From Gammaproteobacteria bacterium (GTDB lineage: Bacteria > Pseudomonadota > Gammaproteobacteria > Enterobacterales > Psychrobiaceae), in NCBI GenBank assembly GCA_013214945.1, contig JABSRT010000024.1, forward strand, positions 27,851 through 91,850: DNA of 64,000 nt. The letters are read 5' to 3'. The position numbers and the translations under genes were made by a program. The notes under the pieces are model-generated. The model did not search any database, was not told where the DNA came from, and saw nothing but the letters and a program-made list of their open reading frames with translations. This document shows positions 38,786 through 46,124 of this stretch, piece after piece. The number at the start of each line of letters is the position of its first letter. The first letter of the stretch is position 1.

Positions 38786-40408
38786 ATGGAATACGATTTC
38801 ATTATTGTCGGCGCTGGCTCTGCCGGATGTATTTTGGCTGATCGCTTGAGTGAATCAGGTGAGTTTTCGGTATTAATTATTGAAGCGGGTGGCAAAGATA
38901 CCAGCCCTTGGATCAAACTGCCGGTTGGTTTTGGTAAAACCTATTACAACCCCCAATATAATTATATGTATTATAGCGAGCCTGAAAAGGCGATGAATGG
39001 CCGAAAACTCTACGCCCCGCGGGGAAAAGTACAAGGAGGATCAGGTTCTATCAATGCCATGATTTATGTACGAGGCCAAGCCGCTGATTTTAATGCGTGG
39101 GCCGATGCGGGCAACAAGGGCTGGTCTTACGAAGAGGTCTTGCCGTATTTTAAACGGCTCGAGCAACATCCTGACGGTGATACTAAATATCGCTGCTCGC
39201 ATGGCAAGATGGCGATTACGCCAATGAAAGATCGCGCGCACAGTCTTTGTGATTGTTACCTTAAAGGGGCCACCGAGCTTGGTTATAAAATAAATGATGA
39301 CTTTAACAGTGAGCAATTTGAAGGCGCGGGTATTTACGAGGTTAATGTTCGCCAAGGCATGCGTGATTCAAGTAATACTGCTTACCTAAAACCTGCGCTT
39401 GAACGTGCTAATCTTCATATTCAGCGAAACAGTGCTGTTGAAAAAATACTATTTAATCAGCACAAAGCAGCGTCATCAGTCTTAATTCGTCATAACAATC
39501 AACTTGAAACTCTGGTTGCTAAACGCGAAATTATACTCGCTGCTGGCGCCGTCGATTCACCAAAATTACTACAATTATCTGGCATCGGTGACAAAGAGCT
39601 ACTCGCGAAACATTCGATTTCTATGGTACAAAACTCACCTCAAGTGGGCAAAAATCTGCAAGATCATCTCTGTGTTAGTTACTATTACCGCGCTAACATC
39701 AAGACCCTAAACGATGAACTTGGTACATTGTTTGGCCAAGCAAAAGCCGGATTACAATATTTAATTAACCGTACTGGGCCGCTATCAATGAGTGTTAATC
39801 AAGCTGGTGGCTTTTTTAAGGGCGAAGAAAGTGAGGCGTTGCCCAACATACAGCTGTATTTTAATCCCATGTCCTACCACATACCTCAAAACCCAAATGC
39901 AGCCCTAAAACCCGAGCCATATTCGGGCTTTGTGGTTGCTTTTAATGCATGTCGGCCAACGAGTAAAGGAGTTATCGAGTTAGCTTCCGCTGATCCTTGC
40001 GAACCGGCATTGATTAAACCTAACTACCTGTCAACCGAGAAAGATATTGCGGAAGTTATTCAGGGTAATAAACTTATCCGTAAAATTATGCAGGCCCCAG
40101 CGCTAAAGGCGATTACCGAAGAAGAAGTTTATCCAGCTGGCGCGGTTACTGATGAAGCTAGCATGTTGCAATACTTTCGAGAAAATTCCGGTTCTATCTA
40201 CCACCTATGTGGCTCTTGCGCCATGGGACCCGATCCGCAATCAGCCGTTGTTGATGAACGACTGCGCGTCTATGGCGTCACCAATCTACGGGTGATTGAC
40301 GCTTCTATTTTCCCAAGTATCACCTCAGGCAATATTAATGCCCCTGTCATGATGGTTGCAGAGAAGGGCGCCGAAATGGTGCTGCATGATCAAATATCTA
40401 ATTACTAA
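38786..40408 (+). CDS. GMC-family FAD oxidoreductase (choline dehydrogenase-like)
   Basis: 540 residues. It has the N-terminal FAD motif DFIIVGAGSAGCILADRLSE, the GMC signature PRGKVQGGSGSINAMIYVRG, and the second signature GAVDSPKLLQLSGIGD. The catalytic His lies in SGSIYHLCGSCAMGPD and the Asn in SGNINAPVMMVAEKGAEM. It oxidises an alcohol to an aldehyde or ketone. It starts two bases after the enolase-superfamily gene, so it belongs to the same pathway. BetA-like naming would mislead because no betaine genes are near. Confidence 0.85.
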   Translation: MEYDFIIVGAGSAGCILADRLSESGEFSVLIIEAGGKDTSPWIKLPVGFGKTYYNPQYNYMYYSEPEKAMNGRKLYAPRGKVQGGSGSINAMIYVRGQAADFNAWADAGNKGWSYEEVLPYFKRLEQHPDGDTKYRCSHGKMAITPMKDRAHSLCDCYLKGATELGYKINDDFNSEQFEGAGIYEVNVRQGMRDSSNTAYLKPALERANLHIQRNSAVEKILFNQHKAASSVLIRHNNQLETLVAKREIILAAGAVDSPKLLQLSGIGDKELLAKHSISMVQNSPQVGKNLQDHLCVSYYYRANIKTLNDELGTLFGQAKAGLQYLINRTGPLSMSVNQAGGFFKGEESEALPNIQLYFNPMSYHIPQNPNAALKPEPYSGFVVAFNACRPTSKGVIELASADPCEPALIKPNYLSTEKDIAEVIQGNKLIRKIMQAPALKAITEEEVYPAGAVTDEASMLQYFRENSGSIYHLCGSCAMGPDPQSAVVDERLRVYGVTNLRVIDASIFPSITSGNINAPVMMVAEKGAEMVLHDQISNY

Positions 40409-40602
40409 GCTGATAAAGTTTTTGCTAGAACCTAGGCTTATTATTACATTCCTCATATTCTCAGCGCTGCCAAAAATAATAGAAATGGTCACTAATAATC
40501 TGATTTAATTGTATTTATCAGAGTTTTACTTTATCGTCTGGCTACTGCGTTACCACGTTAAGCTAGCCACGTTAAGCAAGTCGGTAAAATAAGGAACAAG
40601 CT

Positions 40603-41340
40603 TTGCCCATAAAGACCTACAAAAATATAGATAGCTTGCAAATTTTAACGCTAGACACTAATAAATCGATATTATCTTGCACATCTCGCCATGCTTTTTT
40701 ACAAGATCCGGCTTTATTTTCCATATTCTTTCGATTCTTTAGTCTCAATGATGACATTATTACCTATGAGGAAATTGGCCAGATTATCCGAGAATCTAAA
40801 TCTCAATTTCATATGCAAGATAGTCCCGACAACATTGTTGCTAATAAATATATATTCAAAGCACGCAGCTTATTAAAAACATTAGCGATTGACGATTTCA
40901 TTATCACGGTGCGAGGGCTTGGCTATAAACTTTCGGCTCGCTGGTTACCGGTATACCAAGAGGAGCAACCAAAAACTGATGGTAATAATTTTATCGATGA
41001 AATCACCGCATTGATCGAAGATTGCATTAAGCACAGCGATCAAATGAAGATTGTGCAAAGCAACAGCGGCTTAACGTTGATCGAGGCCGACCAGCATCTA
41101 ATGCTAAATAACTTCACTCGAATGACTCAATCTTACCAAACGTTTTTCGACGCCTATTCAGCGCCGGGCAATAGTGTTGAACTGCTTGAGGTTCGCGAGA
41201 AGATGATGAAACTGCTTTTTTATACCATCTACTGGCGAATTGGTGATCGACTCAGCGAAAGTCAATTTCGTGCTGATTACAAAAATGAACTAAAAGTTCT
41301 GTTAAGGCAGATAAAACATTACGTAAACCTATTAAGCTAG
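40603..41340 (+). CDS. Winged-helix (OmpR-type) DNA-binding protein without receiver or membrane domain
   Basis: 245 residues from TTG 40603, which is supported by AAGGA seven bases upstream and has no nearby ATG. Residues about 30-115 resemble a trans_reg_C winged helix ending in ITVRGLGYKLSARW, the typical wing. The C-terminal 120 residues are helical, unrelated to a receiver, and lack a membrane helix, unlike ToxR/CadC. Function unknown; a stand-alone regulator is likely. Confidence 0.65.
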   Translation: MPIKTYKNIDSLQILTLDTNKSILSCTSRHAFLQDPALFSIFFRFFSLNDDIITYEEIGQIIRESKSQFHMQDSPDNIVANKYIFKARSLLKTLAIDDFIITVRGLGYKLSARWLPVYQEEQPKTDGNNFIDEITALIEDCIKHSDQMKIVQSNSGLTLIEADQHLMLNNFTRMTQSYQTFFDAYSAPGNSVELLEVREKMMKLLFYTIYWRIGDRLSESQFRADYKNELKVLLRQIKHYVNLLS

Positions 41341-41386
41341 AGCAGCCTTTGCCTTATTTGGCACTATATTCGATGTAAAACATCAC

Positions 41387-42238
41387 TCAATGAATGTACT
41401 TGGCTTGAATGAAAAGTAACAGAGTCATTGCACATATAGCAAAAATCTCAAAGGTTGAGAACGATGCGCCATCAACCAATACCATAAAAGTTAGACATAT
41501 AACTGGGGTGAAAGTCGTAAACTGGGCAGTAAGCGCTGCGCCCAATTTTTTAATGGCGCCCTGCATTAAAAATAATGGAATAATGCTGCCAACTATAGAA
41601 ATAGCCATTAATAACAATAGCTCTGAAGACTCTAGCGTTAAAAATGAAGAGCGGCACAGACTATAACTTCCACAAAGTACAATAACCAAGAAAAACCTAA
41701 GCGCTAATATTTGTGAAATAGTCACGCCTAAATTCTGGTGTAATTTTCCCGTCTCTTTCATATATAACAAAGCAAAGAAGGTTGAAACTAAGGTTAATAT
41801 TATCCCGATTGTTGTATTAGCAATAGTGCCATCAGCAATGACAATAGATGTCATGATTGAAAATATAAATACAGCCAAGCTCAAACTGAGTTTGAGTTTA
41901 TTTCCGTCAAATTTACCCAATATTGAAAAGAAAGATAAGCCCGAGAAAAACACAATGATATAAACAATCGGACTGACGTAAAGCATTACATAGAAGGCTA
42001 AGAAAGTATTAATTAATGTCGATATGTTGATTTTGATAATCTCGTTAATATTACTTTTAGCGATTAAAGTTAACTCATTAAAACTCTTAATATTTATCAA
42101 AATGAAAAACAGTGCCGCAAAGCCATAAGTAATCAAAGTAGATAATACGGGATCAACTGTTTTAACCACGTGTGACATAAAGACAAAGGATATCGAAAAT
42201 AAAAAACAGAATGCGATAATTTCCTTATATTTACTCAT
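41387..42238 (-). CDS. EamA/DMT-superfamily transporter
   Basis: 283 residues with about ten hydrophobic helices and the two-fold EamA repeat layout (SFVFMSHVVKTVDPVLSTLITYGFAALFF near the start, KKLGAALTAQFTTFTPVICL in the second half). Probably an inner-membrane exporter of amino acids or metabolites. It is 67 bases downstream of the AlaX gene on the same strand, so possibly co-transcribed; an amino-acid exporter next to an alanyl-tRNA editing factor is suggestive. Confidence 0.75.
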   Translation of the reverse strand: MSKYKEIIAFCFLFSISFVFMSHVVKTVDPVLSTLITYGFAALFFILINIKSFNELTLIAKSNINEIIKINISTLINTFLAFYVMLYVSPIVYIIVFFSGLSFFSILGKFDGNKLKLSLSLAVFIFSIMTSIVIADGTIANTTIGIILTLVSTFFALLYMKETGKLHQNLGVTISQILALRFFLVIVLCGSYSLCRSSFLTLESSELLLLMAISIVGSIIPLFLMQGAIKKLGAALTAQFTTFTPVICLTFMVLVDGASFSTFEIFAICAMTLLLFIQAKYIH

Positions 42239-42305
42239 TGCTTAACTCTCTAAATTACAACTGTTCATTATTGTATTGATTATCGGAATAGAATTTTGTG
42301 GTTAT

Positions 42306-43040
42306 TTAAACGGCTTTTTTCAATGAATAACTTAGCTTGATACGGTCTTTTTTTCTTTTAATTTTAGTGACATGTAAACCTGAAAGTTCTTGGGTATTGC
42401 TGATATGAGTGCCCCCACAAGGCACGGGGATGTAGCCATCAACTTGTAACATTCGAATATATGGACTAACCGGAATAAACGGAGCGAGCAATGGCCTAAG
42501 TTTATTCATTTGATCAAAACTCACTTCAATAACTGAAACCTGCCTAGCTTGTCCAATAATTCTATTAATTTCTTGGTTAACACTTTCAACCGAAAAAGAC
42601 ATACTTGTTCGTTCTAACTCAAGCATTTCAACAAACGAACCCGCTAAAAAATGATGCCCTTTGATTGGGGTTAAATTATGGTCCATTACCTCCAGAATAT
42701 GAGATATTAAATGGCCCGCGGAATGTAAACGTGAATTTGTAATCCGTCTTGGATAATCAATGAGTTGAATTACTTCCTTGTCAATTTCAGCCATTAAATT
42801 GTGATTGAAATTAACAATGTGAGCAATGCCTTGGTCCGTTTGCTCAACATGGCGAATTTCATAGGTTTGACCTTCTACAACCAGCTCTCCTAAGTCGCAT
42901 GGTTGCCCGCCACCTTGAGGATAAAAAATAGTAGTGTCGCAATACACAGCGATGGCATCGTCCATGGCAATCAAAGCTGTAATCTTGGCTCGATTTTTAC
43001 TCATCAGAGAGTCTTTAAGATATCGTGCTTGTGTCACCAT
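42306..43040 (-). CDS. Alanyl-tRNA editing protein, AlaX family
   Basis: 244 residues. The trans-editing domain has TIFYPQGGGQPCDLGEL, the zinc/active-site HSAGHLISHIL (HxxxH) and PCGGTHISNTQEL (CxxxH), the complete metal set of AlaX. It hydrolyses Ser- or Gly-tRNA(Ala). It lacks the synthetase part, so it is a free-standing editor. MSKNRAK further in (13th residue) is an alternative start. Confidence 0.9.
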   Translation of the reverse strand: MVTQARYLKDSLMSKNRAKITALIAMDDAIAVYCDTTIFYPQGGGQPCDLGELVVEGQTYEIRHVEQTDQGIAHIVNFNHNLMAEIDKEVIQLIDYPRRITNSRLHSAGHLISHILEVMDHNLTPIKGHHFLAGSFVEMLELERTSMSFSVESVNQEINRIIGQARQVSVIEVSFDQMNKLRPLLAPFIPVSPYIRMLQVDGYIPVPCGGTHISNTQELSGLHVTKIKRKKDRIKLSYSLKKAV

Positions 43041-43120
43041 CGGTTAGCTCCAAATCTGTAACGGTTGATAAGTTTTTAAAGTGATATTTGATATAGGCAT
43101 TATTGTACTCTTGATATAGG

Positions 43121-43167
43121 ATTAATTAAGGTATTGATATTAATGAATTATCAATACCTTAATTAAT
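43121..43167. terminator. Long AT-rich palindrome, probable terminator of the Old Yellow Enzyme gene
   Basis: A perfect 19-bp stem (43121-43139 with 43149-43167) and a 9-base loop, placed between the ends of two minus-strand units. There is no distinct T run outside the stem. A regulatory palindrome is the alternative. Confidence 0.5.
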
Positions 43168-43265
43168 TGAAGCGCTAAAATAAAATACAAATAAATTCTG
43201 GATATAAGAATAAATATCAAATTAACCAGCCAGATTTTGGTGGGGATTACAGGGCCAAGTACCGC

Positions 43266-44390
43266 TTAAGCCTCCATTGCTGCTTTTTCCTGAGCGACTA
43301 AGCCATTAATGCCCGTCATGTAATCGATAGCGGAATGAGTAAATCCGTTATGTGCTAAGTTCTCATAGGAGTAGGGCGGTTTGATTAATGTTTTTCCAGC
43401 ATTAATTTTGTTAACCCAGTCTGGATTGCCAACGGCTGCTTTACCTATTGCAACAAGATCTGCCCCTTGTAAATTGAGTTGGTCGGCGGCGCTAATGGTC
43501 GAAATATTACCCGCAATCATTAGCGGTATTGCTGGGTTGAGTTTAGATTTTATCCACTGTAATAACGTTTTGTTGCCTAGCGGCAGGTGGTTGGGCTGTT
43601 TAAACGCGTCATAAAGCGACATATGAATATAGTCAACGCCGAGGTCGTGTAATGCATTACTGAGCTGAATTTGTTCTGCTAAATCTATCCCCGAGAAGTG
43701 CGCATAGTTTTCCGGCGACAACCTGACCCCGACAATGAAGTCGCTAGGTATTTCTGCTCGAACCCGTTTAACGATGTTAAAGATAATGCGATTGCGGTTA
43801 TTAAATGAGCCGCCCCATTGATCGGTGCGTTGGTTAAGCACGGGATTACTGAAATTACTTAACAAGAAATTAAAAGCAGCATGGATCTCAATGCCGTCCA
43901 TGCCTGCTTGATAAGCCCGTTTGGCACAATTAACGAAATCGTTAATCAGTAACTCAATGTCAAAACAACTGATTGCTTCAACCCCGTGCGGATAATGAGC
44001 ATCAGCAAGATAGTGCGAGGGTGCAACTGCCTTGGCTGTGCTAAATTTATGTTCGGTTCTCATGCCACCATGGTGAAGCTGCACAATAGCTAACACATTA
44101 TGCTGATGAGCGTTTTTCGCTATTTTAGCAAAGCCTTGCTGCTGTTTATTTGTGATTAATGCGGGTTGTCCTTGCCAGCAGCGGCCAGTCATCGACACCG
44201 AAGTTGCCGCTGTAATTATCATGCCAAAACCACCGGCACAGCATTTATTTAGCCAAGCGATTTCATGGTCACTAATATCACCATTATCTAAGCTCATATT
44301 GTGCGTTAACGGCGCCAGTACTGAGCGGTTTTTCATTAGTTTGTTACTGTGTGCAAAATTAAATGGTTGGGTTGTTGCAAAGTGAGTCAT
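43266..44390 (-). CDS. Old Yellow Enzyme family NADH:flavin oxidoreductase
   Basis: 374 residues. The FMN barrel has SVLAPLTHNMS near the start, AIVQLHHGGMR, GMDGIEIHAAFNFLLSNFSNPVLNQRTDQWGGS and LMIAGNISTISAADQL. It reduces activated C=C bonds or related electrophiles with NAD(P)H, in the cytosol. It is divergent from a LysR gene with a palindromic site between them, so induction by an electrophile or quinone is likely. Confidence 0.88.
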   Translation of the reverse strand: MTHFATTQPFNFAHSNKLMKNRSVLAPLTHNMSLDNGDISDHEIAWLNKCCAGGFGMIITAATSVSMTGRCWQGQPALITNKQQQGFAKIAKNAHQHNVLAIVQLHHGGMRTEHKFSTAKAVAPSHYLADAHYPHGVEAISCFDIELLINDFVNCAKRAYQAGMDGIEIHAAFNFLLSNFSNPVLNQRTDQWGGSFNNRNRIIFNIVKRVRAEIPSDFIVGVRLSPENYAHFSGIDLAEQIQLSNALHDLGVDYIHMSLYDAFKQPNHLPLGNKTLLQWIKSKLNPAIPLMIAGNISTISAADQLNLQGADLVAIGKAAVGNPDWVNKINAGKTLIKPPYSYENLAHNGFTHSAIDYMTGINGLVAQEKAAMEA

Positions 44391-44470
44391 GGTATTTTCT
44401 CTGTTATTTGGTATACAGCTAGCTTAATGCTTTCCAAATAGATTAGTAATATGACAATATTGAACAACTT

Positions 44471-44489
44471 AATATCCTGTCAGGATATT
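44471..44489. promoter_or_regulatory. LysR-type operator candidate
   Basis: AATATCCTG-T-CAGGATATT is a perfect 9-bp inverted repeat around one base. It contains a T-N11-A LysR box and lies 34 bases before the LysR start and 81 bases from the divergent OYE start. Confidence 0.6.
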
Positions 44490-44522
44490 ATTGGTGGGAT
44501 GTAACGCTAAAAGGGTGCGCTA

Positions 44523-45446
44523 ATGAATAGTAAATTAAACCAGCTTTATTTAATGAAGTTGTTTATCGCGATTGTTCAAAAAGGCTCGTTCGCCGAGGCT
44601 GCAAGGTTGCTTGGCGTTGCAGCAGCTAAAGCGTCTAAAGATATTCACTACTTAGAAATGTCATTGCAGTGTCTGTTACTAAACCGCTCGACCCGTTCCT
44701 TAAACATGACCGACGCAGGGGAGCTGTATTATCAATCGGCTTTAGAGATTGTCGAAATGCATTCTCAAATGCTCGATAACTTAGCCATGATTAAGAGCAA
44801 TATTTGCGGCGAGTTACGCATTACTGCGCCAGCTCTGTGGGGCGAGGTAATGCTTGCGCCTATTATTATCGCTTACCGGCAACGTTTTCCTTTAGTTAAA
44901 TTTTCTGCCAATTTTTCTAATCAAACGATCGATATTTTTAAAGAAAACATTCATATTGCGTTTCGTAGTACCCATTTAACCGACGAGCCGTATTTAGCAA
45001 GATACATTAGTGACGATGAGTTCGTGTTATGCGCTAGCCAAGCCTACTTAGCAGAACATGGCGCGATAAAAGTCCCGCAAGATCTACTCAAACTCGACTT
45101 GATATCACTGGCAGCTAGTTTGACAAACACCGACAGTAAATTTGACCGAATTGACTTTATTTATAATCAACAACCCGTTGAGCAGCACGTGCAAGGTCAA
45201 TTACACTTTAACAACAAGCAAGTGATCTATGAAACGGTAAAAGCAGGGCTGGGTTACGCAGTATTACCAAGGTATTTAGTGCTTAAAGAATTAAAATTGG
45301 GTGCTATTGTTGAGCTGTTACCTGACTATCAAATTAAAGGAGCAGCATTTTATGCGCTCTATACTCAACGCAGAAAAGACTCGGCGCTGGTTAATCATTT
45401 TATTGATTTTGTGCAAGCACAAATAAAGCAAGTAGACGTTAATTAG
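44523..45446 (+). CDS. LysR-family transcriptional regulator
   Basis: 307 residues. The N-terminal helix-turn-helix (SFAEAARLLGVAAAKASKDIHYLEMSLQCLLLNRSTRSLNMT) is of the CrgA-like subgroup, with a standard effector domain. It is divergent from an Old Yellow Enzyme gene, its likely target. Effector unknown. Confidence 0.9.
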   Translation: MNSKLNQLYLMKLFIAIVQKGSFAEAARLLGVAAAKASKDIHYLEMSLQCLLLNRSTRSLNMTDAGELYYQSALEIVEMHSQMLDNLAMIKSNICGELRITAPALWGEVMLAPIIIAYRQRFPLVKFSANFSNQTIDIFKENIHIAFRSTHLTDEPYLARYISDDEFVLCASQAYLAEHGAIKVPQDLLKLDLISLAASLTNTDSKFDRIDFIYNQQPVEQHVQGQLHFNNKQVIYETVKAGLGYAVLPRYLVLKELKLGAIVELLPDYQIKGAAFYALYTQRRKDSALVNHFIDFVQAQIKQVDVN

Positions 45447-45456
45447 GCCACTATAT

Positions 45457-45693
45457 TTAATGAAGTCTCATGTCGCTCTGTTTATCTCTGATTAATAAAT
45501 TCATTTGGTCATTGGCATAAATAGTTGAGTATTTTTCTAATAATTCAATGACCCAGTCGTCATAGCCTGGTTGTTGCATCAACGCTTCTATTTGGGGTAA
45601 TAAGTGAAGATATTGCGACGACTTAGACATTGAAATATAGAGTTTACCTTTGATGGCTGGTGGCTCTAAAATAGTAATCTTTGTCTGGTAAGA
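45457..45693 (-). pseudogene. 3' remnant of a periplasmic solute-binding (SBP_bac_3-like) gene
   Basis: The minus-strand frame from 45693 down to the stop at 45457-45459 reads about 78 residues with no proper start, including ILEPPAIKGKLYISMSKSSQ and LPQIEALMQQPGYDDWVIEL. It resembles the C-terminal lobe and last helix of short amino-acid-binding-like proteins found without transporters in this group of bacteria. Upstream in-frame stops (at 45694-45699) show truncation. It is probably a deletion remnant. Confidence 0.55.
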
Positions 45694-45851
45694 TCACTAG
45701 TAAACTAGAGTAAGATCAATGAATAACAATAATTAATGCAATTATTTACTTTAAAATCAACAGTATAAATAAGCTGGTGTTTATTATTGATATATTCTAA
45801 TCACTTAGTACTTTTAGCTTAAGTTTTAAATGTTATATTGTTGTTTGATTA

Positions 45852-45880
45852 TTGACCGACTGGTGTTTTTTATTTATGAT
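45852..45880 (+). promoter_or_regulatory. Sigma-70 promoter for the protease riboswitch transcript
   Basis: TTGACC (45852-45857), exactly 17 bases, TATGAT (45875-45880). A start near 45887 would put the GEMM aptamer about 50 bases into the transcript. Confidence 0.65.
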
Positions 45881-45934
45881 GCGCTTCGTTTATCGAGCCA
45901 GAGCATCGTTATAAAGCTCATTGATAAATAATAT

Positions 45935-46018
45935 TGTAAATCGCAAAACACTTGAAAGAGTGTGACGCAAAGTCACCGGTCTACGGGAATTTTCCTACGA
46001 TAGCGGGACTGCCAATAT
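45935..46018 (+). promoter_or_regulatory. Cyclic di-GMP class-I (GEMM) riboswitch upstream of a subtilisin-like protease
   Basis: Conserved elements in order: TCGCAAAAC, the hairpin CACTTGAAAGAGTG with GAAA loop, TGACGCAAAGTCACCGGTCTA, a short stem (GGGAATTTTCC), then GATAGCGGGACTGCC. All match the GEMM-I pattern. A hairpin GGTGGC...GCCACC (46031-46054) follows and may be the expression platform. There is no U run, so control may be translational or rely on another fold. The protease ATG is 107 bases downstream. Confidence 0.9.
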
Positions 46019-46124
46019 TAGTCTTATTTTGGTGGCAAGGCTGTTATAGCCACCACAAATCTAGCACTAGGTAGGCATTCTTAGCATAGGTTTTCTGTAG
46101 ATTTCACACCCCGTGGAGTCAAAA

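Noticed and set aside
45694..45720. Repeated GATCTTAC/GTAAGATC near the pseudogene end as an insertion-site duplication
   Set aside because: Too short and AT-rich to separate from chance.
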